Origin: Brasenia schreberi
Lineage: Eukaryota; Streptophyta; Magnoliopsida; Nymphaeales; Cabombaceae
DNA: 64,000 nucleotides
Reading direction: 5' to 3'
Assembly: GCA_036023115.1 (NCBI GenBank)
Contig: JAYKKT010000079.1
Location: forward strand, 16,765,501 to 16,829,500
Shown here: piece by piece, positions 23,334-32,956 of the stretch
Layout: the number at the start of each line of letters is the position of its first letter
How positions within the stretch are numbered: position 1 is the stretch's first letter
Position numbers and translations under genes: made by a program
Notes under the pieces: generated by a model
The model's database searches: none
What the model saw: the letters and a program-made list of their open reading frames with translations, nothing else
What the model was told of the DNA's origin: nothing

Positions 23334-23817
23334 ATGATCATCTATTTTATTTTTCTTTAAGCTAGGAAGTTTTGACTCATCGTGTGGAACAAATCTATTA
23401 TTTTCATCATCTAGATCAGAACCCAAACTATCATTTCTCAACCTTTGTGATAGAGCCATCTTTCATCTTTAACTTTCTGTCCTTTTTCGTACTGCTCATT
23501 GGTAATAACAGGTCTTCAAATGTGTGATCAAGTGGTAAAGGTCTTTCTTTCATATCCTCAGATTTACCGGCAGAAATAACCAACATTCCTGAGGTCTGGT
23601 CAATCCGCTTACTGATTCCTACCTCCAAACTTTCAGGTATCTGCATCTGGGCTTCAATTTGTAATGTAGGAATACCCTGTTCTAGCTCTTCTTGACATTT
23701 AGGCATATAATGAGCAGAAGCATCCGTGTGGAGAACCCAAGTCTTTGTCTGTCCATTAAAAGCACTTCTAACAAGCATTGAATTTGAGAGATGAGAAAGG
23801 TGTCTCTTGCGTTTCAC
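23334..23817 (-). pseudogene. First part of exon 3 of the Lys-rich pseudogene
   Basis: Exon starts at 23817 after TTGCACAG. Frame 1 runs from VKRKRHLSHLSNSMLVRSAFNGQTKTWVLHTDAS to SITKVEK and stops at 23431; the coding sense continues in another frame as RLRNDSLGSDLDDENNRFVPHDES..KKNKID up to the TIR element. A one-base shift near 23445 explains the change. The domain NGQTKTWVLHTDAS joins the exon 2 peptide ending HALK in phase. Confidence 0.6.
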
Positions 23818-23819
23818 CT

Positions 23820-24402
23820 GTGCAACAGATTGACAAAGTTGTTAGTTTTAAACCTGCAGTTGTTGTAGTCATTCAGATACCATAAGATCAATCAGGGCAG
23901 GAAATGAATCAAATAGAACATTTTCAGGAACAATAAATGCTAGTTAGGTAAGACGGTCACTGGGAATTAAGGAAAATGTAATGGTAGAGAAAATGAAAGA
24001 AGATAAATACTTGTCAGATCATCCAGATGTGCCCTTTCCAGCCTAGGCCTCACCACTTCCACAAGCCTGCAGTTCCTCTTAAAACCAAAATCCGCATTGG
24101 CATAGAAGAGCATATCAATGCATAAAGTATGCACTTTTAATGCAATGTAAGGCATAAAAGCTTACACCAGATGGGTTCTTATGCATCCCACAGAAATTAT
24201 TTGACCACAATGATAGCTTACTTTGAAGGAATAACTTGATACCTCACAACAAAGTTTAACATACCAACTCTAAATTCTACTGCAGAAATGCCTATGAGCA
24301 CCTCAAGGGTTCAATGCGCTCTAAAAAGTACTTCCTATGGAAACCGCCTTAACAGAATCTAGATAGAACCCTCACCAAAGTAACAATTGGAAAACAAATG
24401 TA
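23820..24402 (-). other. Remainder of intron 2 of the Lys-rich pseudogene
   Basis: Between the copia-1 left TSD and exon 3. The original intron start GAAG|GTACAT is preserved at 24407-24398. A short coding-like peptide at 24011-24085 (GFKRNCRLVEVVRPRLERAHLDDL) does not fit the phase and is probably chance. Confidence 0.5.
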
Positions 24403-24407
24403 CCTTC
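24403..24407. repeat. Target site duplication of copia-1, left copy
   Basis: CCTTC, identical to 32888-32892. Confidence 0.93.
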
Positions 24408-24810
24408 TGTCGGCGAAGAAGAATACCTTGCAGTGAAGGATGCTGATGATCGCCGAATTCCTATAGCTCTCTGTTTTTCCAGAGATGAAAATGGCGCAGC
24501 AGTGAATAAGATGGACATGAGGTTCCCTCACAGGAGCTTGCTCAGACAAATATCGTTTCTCTGTGATTTTTTCGGTATTTCTCTTTGTATTTTCTGTCTC
24601 CGTATGTGCCTGCCTTTATAGGCAGGCGCTCTCCCATTTGTCTGAGCTTATTCACCTATGGCTTCCCTCGTCTGGGAGCTTTAACGGGCGGTCGTTACCG
24701 GAAAATCCGGTAACGACTATCCGTTACTTGGTTTGGCCTGATCCTCAGGTAATGGCTGGATGGCCAGTCCAGCCGTTACCCGAGCCGAGAATGGCCGCCA
24801 TTTTGTAACA
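24408..24810 (-). repeat. Copia-1 3' LTR
   Basis: 403 bp. On the minus strand it begins TGTTACAAAATGG and ends TTCTTCGCCGACA. A TATA-type box GCCTGCCTATAAAGGC lies at 24626-24611. Confidence 0.93.
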
Positions 24811-24979
24811 TCTCTCACTTGCCATTCGAGCCAAGTGTATCAATATTCTGGTTTTCCTCTCACTTTTCAGGGGTTTTCCCGAGCCGAGAATGGTCACCGT
24901 TTTGTAACATCTCCCACTTACCATTCGAGCCAAGTGTATCAACATTCTGGTTTTCCTCTCACTTTTCAGGGGTTTTCCC
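24779..24979. repeat. 99-bp tandem duplication across the LTR/internal border
   Basis: GAGCCGAGAATGG at 24782 recurs at 24881, and the following sequence (TTTTGTAACATCTC, CATTCGAGCCAAGTGTATC, CTCTCACTTTTCAGGGGTTTTCCC) is repeated with a few changes. The unit covers the last 30 bases of the LTR and the polypurine-tract region next to it. Confidence 0.93.
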
Positions 24980-27900
24980 TAGTTATGTCGATCCCTGATT
25001 ACTATTGTAATCAGAACCTTTTGTGTGGTTATTTCCCTACACAACAAATCATCCGTTGTATGAATATTTGTCCTGAAGTTGATTTGATGTCATCTTTGCT
25101 CCCAGCAAAGTCAGCATCTGATTATCCTACCACTTCGAGTTCATTTGCTTGAAAACACAGTTTCAAGTCCTTTGTTCCTTTCAGATATCTTAGAACCCTT
25201 TTCACAGCTATCCAATGCTGTCAACCAGGATTACTTTGATATCTACTGACAAGACCAACAGCAAAGTTGATATCAGGCCTTGTACTCAACATAGCATACA
25301 TCAAGCTGCCAACAGCTTGTGCATAAGGAACATTAGGCTTATCGTCTCCTTCACTGGACAATCAGCATTACTTAATTTCACCCCTTTTGCAACAGGTGTA
25401 TCTACTGACTTGCATTCACCCATTTTGAACTTCTTGAGGATATAGTCTATATATCTCTCCTGACTCAGGCATAAGAGTCTAGATTCTCTATCTCGAGAGA
25501 TCTTTATACCCAGGATATAGGATGCTTCCCCCATATCCTTCATTTCGAACTTGGAGTTCAACCATGACTTGGTTTTGACAATCATCTCATTGTCGTTTCC
25601 AGTCAACAATATGTCATCTACATATAATGATAAGATGACAAAGTGGCCCCCACTGTTCTAAACATAAACACAGTGATCAAGTTTATAAGCCACAAACCCA
25701 AGTTCTATAATGGCATTTTGAAAAGTCAAATACCATTGGCGAGGTGACTGTTTCAGGCCGTATAGGAATTTTTTCAACCTATATACTTTATCTTCTTGGC
25801 CTTCAACCACAAATCCTTCGGGCTGCTGCATGTATATGATTTCTTCCAAATCACCATTTAGAAAAGTTGTCTTTACATCTAACTGATGTAAATCCAAAGC
25901 ATAATATGCAGATATTGCCAGGATTATTCGTATGGAAGCAAATTTCGCAACTGGGAAATATGTCTCAGCATAATTTATCCCCTCTTTTTACGAAAATCCC
26001 TTTGCAACCAACCTCGCTTTAAACTTGTCGATTATACCATCGACCTTGTATTTCTTTTTTAGAACCCATTTACAGCCTATAGCTTTCCTTCCTTTTGGCA
26101 AATCAGCCAATTCCCAGACTTGGTTTTTCTCAATGGATTCAATTTCCTCATCCATGGCTTTCTCCGAGTCCGTTGCTTCCGATGAGTTCATTGCTTGCTG
26201 ATAAGTCAACTAGTCAAGTTATCAGTCAACTCATCTAAATCTACCGAATTACACACTTCTTCTGCAAGATAAGTGTGATAATCCTTTAAGTAGGATGGAG
26301 TGACTCTTGGCCTCTTATGTCCACTTAAGGTATCGGTAGTTTCAGGAGATCTTCTATGGGCTCAAAAGATGATTAGTTTAAATCTACCAAATCATCAACA
26401 CATTTCTCATTGTTTTCCATGATGTCATTCTTAGAATTTTCTAAGAATTCAACATCTCTGCTTTCAATGAGTATGTGGTCCTTATGATAAAACTGATATC
26501 CTTTTAAACCTTTTGGATATCCAATAAATACACACCTCAAGGACCTACTGTCTAGTTTATCTCTAGGCTGATCAAGGATCTTAACATATGCAATTGATCC
26601 CCACCTCCTGAGATGACCTAGGTTGGGTTTTCTTCCAAACCACATCTCATATGGTGTAGTGAATACAGCTTTACATGGTACTCTGTTGAGTACGTAAATG
26701 ATTGTACTTACTGCTTCTCCCCAAAATACCCTTAAAAGAGAGGCAGCAATCAGCATAGACCTTGTCATGTTTAGCAAGGTTCTATTGTATCTTTCAGCTA
26801 TATCATTTTGCTAAGGTGTCCTGGGCATTGAGTTTTGTTTAGCAATACCAAAGTCTTTGCGAAATTCTAAGAATTCTGCCGAGGTATACTCACCTCCTCA
26901 TCTGATCTCAAGACTTTGATCAAATGCCCTAATTGATTTTCTACTTCTTGCTTATATTCTTTGAAAGCAAGTGCCTCTGATTTATGTGCCAAAAGATATA
27001 TATACATATATCTAGAGTAATCATCGATAAAGGTTATAAAGTAACCCTTTCCTCGATGTGTCTTGACTCTGAAAGGTCCACATAAATCTGTGTGAATAAT
27101 TTCTAACAGGTTGTTGCCTTTGTTGTTTTCTTGGGAAAGACTTTCCTTGTCATTTTTCCTTGTATGCAAGCTTCACACGTTGAAAATCTTTTCATCAAAT
27201 TTGGGCAATAAGTCAAAGTTGGATAATTTTCTCAACTTTTCCAGACTCCTAGGCGTTTATGCCACATATTCACATCAACAGAAAAGACACTCTCGATATA
27301 AACAGAAGATCGATGACTTTCATTATCAGATAACTTGAACAGTCCATGTTCTACATCAAATTCTCCTGAGAACAAGATTCTCCCATGTTTGCCCATAGTC
27401 ACCTTGTTAGGTATAAACCTAACTTCAAAACCCTTTTTAACTAAGGCAGGGACCGAGACCAGATTGTGTCTTATAGATGGCACAATTAACACATCGATCA
27501 GTACAATTGGTTTGCCTTGTATAAATATCCTAAAGGATCCAATACCCAGAACATCTGAGAAAGTATTGTTTCCCATATACACACGATCTTCAGGTTGATA
27601 TTCCTTCATTGGTCTTTGAGATATGTCTTATAGCTCCCGAGTCTATCCCCCAACCTATAATTGGGCGGTCCAAGTATAGACATTTTGAAATTACGCAGAT
27701 TATATCCTGCTTCTCCGACTTTCCGCGCTGTGGGTTATTTCCTCCACCCTTCTTATTGCGGCAGTCCCTCTTTTAGTGCCCCATCTTTTCACAGTTGAAA
27801 CACTTAATCCGGGAAGCGGTTTCTTGCGATTTCTTAAAACTTTGATCGTCTTTCTTGTTATTCTTGCCAAACATTTTATTTGGTTTCTTTTTCTGGTTGG

Positions 27901-28231
27901 ATTTTAAGCTAAACGCTAACTCATCCTGGACCACCAGCAATTTTTCCTTTTTATTTTTGAGCATATGTTCTTGCTCAATTGCTAGCTTTAGGGGTAACTC
28001 AGAAAGGTTGATTTCAGGCCCTAATCTTAAAGCAGTGGTAACCATGTTCCATGATGGAGGTACACTGTTCAGTATGGTTGATATCAGCATCGGTTCAGGA
28101 ATGATTGATTTTGCTACAGCTAGGTCTCTAGCCATCACAACATGTGATTTACATGCTCTACTACATTTTCTCCTTCTTTTATTCTGAAGGAGTTATATTT
28201 TTGTAGTAGCAACTGCACATGTAATTTTGCA

Positions 28232-28253
28232 GTTGTATCATACTTAGCTGTTA
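28232..28253. repeat. Left target duplication of the 28.25-kb LINE
   Basis: 22 bp (GTTGTATCATACTTAGCT...), repeated without change at 31146-31167. The first bases may overlap the TTG tail. Confidence 0.93.
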
Positions 28254-30709
28254 TGGGGATATGTTTAGGAGGAGATTTAAATGGACATGTCGGTAAAGAG
28301 GCATTAGGATATCAAGGGATTCATGGAAACTTTGGTTATGGGGATATAAACGAGGAAGGTAAGGAGATTTTAAATTTTGGTGTGTCATTTGATCTCTTTA
28401 TAGTCAATACAATCTTCAAAAAACGAGATGAACATTTAATTACTTATAAGAGTGGCTTATCACACACACAAATTGATTACTTTATTTGTAGAAAAAAAGA
28501 TAGAGCGTGTTGTAAAGATTGTAAGGTAATTCCAGGAGAAAGCTTAACCACCCAACATCGACTTTTAGTTATGGATTTACAAATAAAAAAATGGACAAAG
28601 AAGAAAAGAGTGCATCGAGCTATTCGGACTAAATGGTGGAACCTCAAAAGCGAGAAAGAAGGTATATTTAAACAGAAAGTCCTTCAAGGAGATGTTTGGA
28701 ATTATGTTGGCACACCCTCTGATATGTGGAACAATATGGCTATACATATTAGGAAAGTGGCGAAAGATGTGTTAGGGGTATCTAAGGGAGGTGTACCGGC
28801 ACAAAAAGAAGCTTGGTGGTGGAGTGAAATAGTACAAAATAAAATCAAGGCAAAGAGGGCATTTTACAAACTACATTACGCTAAGAAAACTAGTGAAACT
28901 TTAGAAGCTTATAAGAAAGCAAAGAAGGAAGCAAAAAAGGCCGTTAGTGAAGCAAAAGCTAAGATTTGGGAGGACTTATATAAAAAACTCAACTCAAAAG
29001 AGGGTGAAAGAGATATTTTTAGGATAGCTAGGGCTAGAGATAAGAAAACTAAAGATCTAAATTTTGTTAGATGCATAAAAGATGAGGATGAAAAAATTCT
29101 AGTGGTAAATGATGATATAAGAAATAGATGGAAAAACTATTTTTATAATCTTTTTAATGAAAATAAAGATGTTAGTATTAGTTTAGGAGATTTAGCCAAG
29201 TCAGAAAAGTACATAAACCACAATTTCTACCGACGTATTCAAAAGAATGAAGTCAAAGAGGCTCTTAAACATATGAAGAGTGGTAAATCGGTAGGACCAG
29301 ATAATATTCCTATAGAAGTTTGGAAAATACTAGGAGAAATAGGAATCACTTGGCTCACAAGACTATTTAATGAAATATGGAAAAACCAAAAGATGCCCGA
29401 GGAATGGAGAGCAAGTACACTTATACCCGTATATAAGAACAAGGGAGACATTCAAAATTGTGTGAATTATCGAGGTATCAAGTTAATGAGTCATACTATG
29501 AAATTATGGGAAAGAATTATCGAACGTAGGTTAAGACAAGTATCAAGTACAACAGAGAACCAATTTGGATTTATGCCAGGTAGATCTACTATTGAAGTGA
29601 TTCACCTTCTGAGACGTCTTATGGAACATTTTAGAGCAAAAAAGAAAGACCTTCACATGATATTTATTGATCTAGAAAAAGCTTATGATAGGGTACCGAG
29701 GGAGGTTCTTTGGAGAACTTTGGAAAAAAGAGGTATCCCGTTGACATATATTAACCTTATAAGAGACATGTATGATGGTGCAAAAACATGTGTGAGGACT
29801 CATGAAGGAACGACAGACTTCTTTGAAGTTAATATTGGGTTACATCAAGGATCAACTTTAAGTCCATACTTATTTATAATAGTGATGGATGAGTTAACAA
29901 AACATATTCAAGATGAAGTACCTTGGTGTATGTTATTTGCAGATGACATTGTATTAGTGGAGGAGTCTAAGGAAAAAGTTAATAGAAAATTGGAACTATG
30001 GAGAGAAACATTAGAAAACAAAGGCCTCCGACTTAGTAGAACAAAGACAGAATATATGGAATGTAAGTTTGATCATTTGGCTACTTCAGAGGACATAGAA
30101 ATTAAAATTGGCACACATTGCATTCCCCAAAAGGAAAGTTTTAAATACCTAGGGTCAATTTTTCAAAGTGATGGAAGAGTTGATGGAGATGTTACACATA
30201 GAATTAATGCTGGTTGGTTAAAATGGAGAGGAGCATCAGGTATTCTTTGTGATAAGAAGATACCATTAAAATTAAAAGGTAAATATTATAGAGCAGCAGT
30301 TAGGCCTGCCATGTTTTATGGTTCTGAGTGTTGGGCAGTTAATCATCAACATGTACAAAAGATGTCTGTGACAGAAATGAAGATGTTGAGATGGATGAGT
30401 GGTCATACAAGAAAAGACCGTATACATAATGAGGTTATTAGAAACAAATTAGGAGTGGCACCAATAGAGGATAAAATGAGAGAACATCGTTTAAGATGGT
30501 TTGGACATATAGAAAGAAGATCAAAAGAAGAACCTGTAAGAAGGTTAGAAAAACTAAATTTGGAAAGTATTAAAAGAGGTAGAGGACGACCACAAAAGTG
30601 TTGGAAAGAAACAATAAAGAATGATCTAGCTTATTGGGAGTTAACTGCTAACATGGCACACGATAGAGATCTGTGGAAACAAAGAATCCATGTAGCCGAC
30701 CCCGTCTAG
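28253..30709 (+). CDS. RTE LINE endonuclease (C-terminal part) and reverse transcriptase, open frame of 818 codons
   Basis: The frame is unbroken over 818 codons, unlike the related copy at 11.9 kb. Residues 1-110 are the C-terminal part of an AP-type endonuclease ([21 protein letters not shown]). A basic region follows to about 310 ([16 protein letters not shown]). Reverse transcriptase spans about 330-620, with [52 protein letters not shown] and the catalytic FADD at about 562-565. The C-terminal region holds [13 protein letters not shown] and [11 protein letters not shown]. It nicks target DNA and copies its RNA into it (target-primed reverse transcription), in the nucleus. The endonuclease N-terminus is missing by 5' truncation, so it cannot move on its own, though the RT domain looks intact. 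The apparent ATG arises at the junction: its A is the last base of the target duplication. Confidence 0.92.
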   Translation: MGICLGGDLNGHVGKEALGYQGIHGNFGYGDINEEGKEILNFGVSFDLFIVNTIFKKRDEHLITYKSGLSHTQIDYFICRKKDRACCKDCKVIPGESLTTQHRLLVMDLQIKKWTKKKRVHRAIRTKWWNLKSEKEGIFKQKVLQGDVWNYVGTPSDMWNNMAIHIRKVAKDVLGVSKGGVPAQKEAWWWSEIVQNKIKAKRAFYKLHYAKKTSETLEAYKKAKKEAKKAVSEAKAKIWEDLYKKLNSKEGERDIFRIARARDKKTKDLNFVRCIKDEDEKILVVNDDIRNRWKNYFYNLFNENKDVSISLGDLAKSEKYINHNFYRRIQKNEVKEALKHMKSGKSVGPDNIPIEVWKILGEIGITWLTRLFNEIWKNQKMPEEWRASTLIPVYKNKGDIQNCVNYRGIKLMSHTMKLWERIIERRLRQVSSTTENQFGFMPGRSTIEVIHLLRRLMEHFRAKKKDLHMIFIDLEKAYDRVPREVLWRTLEKRGIPLTYINLIRDMYDGAKTCVRTHEGTTDFFEVNIGLHQGSTLSPYLFIIVMDELTKHIQDEVPWCMLFADDIVLVEESKEKVNRKLELWRETLENKGLRLSRTKTEYMECKFDHLATSEDIEIKIGTHCIPQKESFKYLGSIFQSDGRVDGDVTHRINAGWLKWRGASGILCDKKIPLKLKGKYYRAAVRPAMFYGSECWAVNHQHVQKMSVTEMKMLRWMSGHTRKDRIHNEVIRNKLGVAPIEDKMREHRLRWFGHIERRSKEEPVRRLEKLNLESIKRGRGRPQKCWKETIKNDLAYWELTANMAHDRDLWKQRIHVADPV

Positions 30710-30725
30710 TATGGGAAAAGGCTTA

Positions 30726-30754
<29 letters not shown>
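30726..30754 (+). repeat. (TTG)n tail of the RTE LINE
   Basis: About nine TTG units directly after GGGAAAAGGCTTAG, the same end as in the copy at 14.57 kb. Confidence 0.9.
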
Positions 30755-30756
<2 letters not shown>

Positions 30757-31128
30757 TTATTTTTTTTATTTTTTCCAATTTTTTAGTATTAAAAAACGAT
30801 ATGGAGCAATATGATATGATACATATTGTATCGTGGACCAAAACAATACACGATACAATATGCATTGAACAACATTGGTTCATATGATTTGAGTGAGGTT
30901 TTGTGTTTTTCTTTCTTTACCCTCGCATGTATGAACAATACCACTCACCTTTTCATCGATGGACTTTGCACAAATTCTACTACACTTTGGTTTTCTCTTC
31001 ACTAATTGTCTTTTCTGCTAATTTTGGAATTTTATAATCTCCCCAACTCTCATTATTTTGTTTCCATAATGCACTTTCTAACATACTCTCATTATTTTGT
31101 ATGAACAATACCACTCACCTTTTCATCC
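30755..31128 (+). other. Extra 370-bp segment between two TTG tails
   Basis: Lies within the target duplications but outside the LINE body. T-rich at its start, no coding sequence. It contains a 28-bp direct repeat (TATGAACAATACCACTCACC...) at about 30931 and 31101, and CTCTCATTATTTTG twice. It ends in a second TTG run (31131-31145) next to the duplication. This suits a 3' transduction (read-through of the parent element into its flank), or a second insertion into the tail. Confidence 0.6.
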
Positions 31129-31145
31129 ATTATGTTGTTGTTGTT

Positions 31146-31167
31146 GTTGTATCATACTTAGCTGTTA
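31146..31167. repeat. Right target duplication of the 28.25-kb LINE
   Basis: Partner of 28232-28253. Confidence 0.93.
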
Positions 31168-31537
31168 GTGAGTCAAACAACTCTTTGGCGGTCTCATATT
31201 CTTCAAAGATCCTAATCAAGTCATCCTCCATGTATATTAACATGATCGTCCTTGCTATGGTATCATCCTTTAGAAATATTTTATACATTTCTAACTGTTG
31301 GTGGTTTGCGTCTTGTAGTGGAGGACGCACTGTTTCCTTTAAAATATACTCTACACCTTCTAGTATTAGAGCCAGTGGGATTCTTCTCTTCCAAGTCTGG
31401 AAGTTCAGACCGTTTAGCTTTTCTGTTTTTGCCAATTCGGACACACGTATCCTAGAACTCATTTTTAGGTGTTTGGCAAAAATATCAATCAAGCGGTCTA
31501 AAGAAAAACAGAAAACACACAAAGCAAGAAACATGTT

Positions 31538-31554
31538 AAAGTGATGTAGAATAT
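31538..31554. repeat. Left 17-bp duplication of the mini RTE insertion
   Basis: AAAGTGATGTAGAATAT; partner at 31584-31600 differs at one base. Confidence 0.9.
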
Positions 31555-31583
31555 ACAACAACAACAACTAAGCCTTTTCCCAT
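31555..31583 (-). mobile_element. 29-bp RTE LINE tail insertion
   Basis: The 29 bases are the reverse complement of ATGGGAAAAGGCTTAG(TTG)n, exactly the terminal bases of the RTE LINEs here, and lie between 17-bp duplications. Nothing else of a LINE is present, so this is an extreme 5' truncation, inserted in the copia-1 leader just upstream of gag. Confidence 0.9.
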
Positions 31584-31600
31584 AAAGTGATGCAGAATAT
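31584..31600. repeat. Right 17-bp duplication of the mini RTE insertion
   Basis: AAAGTGATGCAGAATAT. Confidence 0.9.
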
Positions 31601-32476
31601 GAAGTAAAAAAATTTCTGAGGATTTTTCTGCCTCTAAAACTCCTAAAAAGGATACCAAAGGATAAATTTGTAATTTTATCTATTTGTCTTCTTTTTGTAA
31701 TTTTGTAAAATCACAAGAACAAACTTGTAAAATTATTATTTGGTATTCTTGTAAAATTCGCAGTTGATCGAGGTTAAAATCGTAATTTTAACTCTCAGGG
31801 CAAATCTGTAATTTTTCCAAAAGAAAAGGGGTAAACCCATCTTTAGACCAAGTGGCAGAACCGAAATTATCCAAACCGGGTTGGATAATATCGTAAAATA
31901 ACAGCCTCTGGTTTTCCTGTAATTTTCAAAAGCTACCAACGGGTAAAATTGTCTTTTTTTTATCATGGTAGACTGCGTAATATCCGAAATGGGTCAGGGG
32001 CATTTCTGTCTTTTTGACACAGATCCCGAGCCGATTTTTAGAAACCACTGGCGGTTTCAAAAAATCGCTGGTAGTTTTTGGAAAACCGTAAGTGGTTTTG
32101 GAAAACCACTCAATTTTTCGAAACCACGGGTTTTTTTTTTTTTACAAAAAACGCTTAAAAGCGTTTTTTACACTCTCTCTGGAGTGTTCTGAGAGAGTGT
32201 GTGTGAGAGAGTCAGGCGGCTGTCAGAGAACTCGTTCTGGCAAATTGTCTGTTGTTTTGGCCGATTTCGCCTCTGGTCGTTTTGGCTGTTTTAGCCGATT
32301 TCGCCTCTAGCTGTTTCGGTTGTTTTAGCCGATTTCGCCTCTAGCCGCTTCGGGGGTTTTCCTTCTGCCTTCCCTGCCGACTGTCGCCTTCCACTGGATT
32401 TTTTTTTTCTTTTTTTCCCTCTCTTTCTTTCCTCTCCTTTCTTCTCTTTTTTTTTCTAACTTTCTATTTTGCACGG
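31601..32476 (-). other. Copia-1 leader (5' untranslated region)
   Basis: Between the primer binding site and gag. T-rich on the plus strand, no coding sequence. A corresponding leader lies at 52.17-53.27 kb in copia-2. Confidence 0.6.
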
Positions 32477-32494
32477 AACCAGGCCCTGATATCA
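32477..32494 (-). promoter_or_regulatory. Copia-1 primer binding site (initiator tRNA-Met type)
   Basis: On the minus strand TGATATCAGGGCCTGG follows the 5' LTR by one base. The plant initiator Met-tRNA site is TGGTATCAGAGC; 10 of 12 bases agree. Confidence 0.75.
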
Positions 32495-32495
32495 A

Positions 32496-32887
32496 TGTCG
32501 GCGAAGAAGAATACCTTACAGTGAAGGACGCTGATGATCGTCGGATTCCTGTAGCTCTCTATTTTTCCATAGATGAAAATGGCACAGTAGTGAAGACGAT
32601 GGATACGAGGTTCCCTCACAGGGGCTTGCTCAGACAAATGTCGTTTCTATGTGATTTTTTTGGTATTTTTCTCTGTGTATCTCTATCTCCGTATGTGCCT
32701 GCCTTTATAGGCAGGCGCTCCCCCATTTGTCTGAGCTTATCCACCTGTGGCTTCCCTCGTCTGGGAGCTTTAACGGGCGACCGCCGGTAACGGTTGTTCG
32801 TTACTTGGTTTGGCCTGATCTTCAGGTAATGGCTGGATGGCCAGTCAAGCCGTTACCCGAGTCGAGAATGGCCACCGTTTTGTAACA
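32496..32887 (-). repeat. Copia-1 5' LTR
   Basis: 392 bp, same ends and TATA-type box (GCCTGCCTATAAAGGC at 32715-32700) as the 3' LTR. Its terminal T (32887, minus strand) now forms the T of a GT donor next to exon 2 of the host gene. Confidence 0.93.
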
Positions 32888-32888
32888 C

Positions 32889-32956
32889 CTTCAATGCATG
32901 GACACAAATCTTCCCCAATGAAGGAAAACATAAAGAGTGCTCAATCCCAATGTTTC
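32889..32956 (-). pseudogene. Exon 2 of the Lys-rich pseudogene
   Basis: 68 bp encoding NIGIEHSLCFPSLGKICVHALK in the phase required by exon 1 (one base left over) and exon 3 (phase 0). The acceptor before it reads TTTTGCAC, where AG is expected. The exon ends exactly at the copia-1 insertion: AAG then G (duplicated target base) and T (first LTR base). It is too short to be found by frame length alone; the peptide continuity with exon 3 is the main support. Confidence 0.6.

Larger units (their letters stand above)
28254..31145 (+). mobile_element. RTE LINE inserted in copia-1 gag
   Basis: 5'-truncated insertion with a 22-bp exact target duplication, in the opposite direction to copia-1. It splits gag between LTAKYD and the downstream gag peptide. 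The related gag at 51.85 kb is uninterrupted and gives the empty-site reference. The intact frame and exact duplication show it is recent compared with copia-1. The element proper ends in (TTG)n at 30726-30754, yet the right duplication comes only at 31146 after a second (TTG)n; see the segment 30755-31128. Confidence 0.94.
24980..31462 (-). pseudogene. Copia-1 gag-pol (interrupted by the LINE at 28254-31145)
   Basis: Gag starts at 31462 (MSSRIRVSELAKTEKLNGLNFQTW) and breaks at 31168; it resumes at 28231 and reaches a CCHC zinc knuckle (CFNCEKMGH, then a stop in the spacer, KRDC) near 27810. Protease WGIDSGAIRHIS lies near 27650. GAG-pre-integrase (NMWHKRLG) is at about 27260, and the integrase core (LEIIHTDLCGPF, FITFIDDYSRY) at 27110-26980. 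The tail MWFGRKPNLGHLRRWGS is near 26620. Reverse transcriptase includes KWVLKKKYKVDG, LDVKTTFLNGDL, GLKQSPRQW and YVDD at about 25623-25612. RNase H is mostly deleted: only SDADFAGSKDDIKSTSG near 25120 remains before the polypurine region. There are in-frame stops (for example TAG at about 25660) and frame changes, so it is not functional. Confidence 0.9.
24408..32887 (-). mobile_element. Copia-1: Ty1/copia LTR retrotransposon (with nested LINE)
   Basis: Complete element: LTRs at 24408-24810 (3') and 32496-32887 (5'), TGT...ACA ends, identical 5-bp flanks CCTTC, and a primer binding site inside the 5' LTR. On the minus strand the order is gag, zinc knuckle, protease (DSGA), integrase, reverse transcriptase, the copia order. 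The two LTRs agree at roughly nine bases in ten by eye, so the insertion is old, and pol has stops. Without the LINE and its duplication the element would be about 5.6 kb, near the usual size of a copia element. Confidence 0.95.

Noticed and set aside
24011..24155. Exon with RNCRLVEVVRPRLERAHLDDL
   Set aside because: Its phase meets a stop when joined to exon 3, while the 32.9-kb exon 2 fits in phase and sense.
29239..29451. Minus-strand 70-codon frame
   Set aside because: Shadow of the LINE RT; the same shadow occurs in the 13.1-kb copy because the sequences are related.
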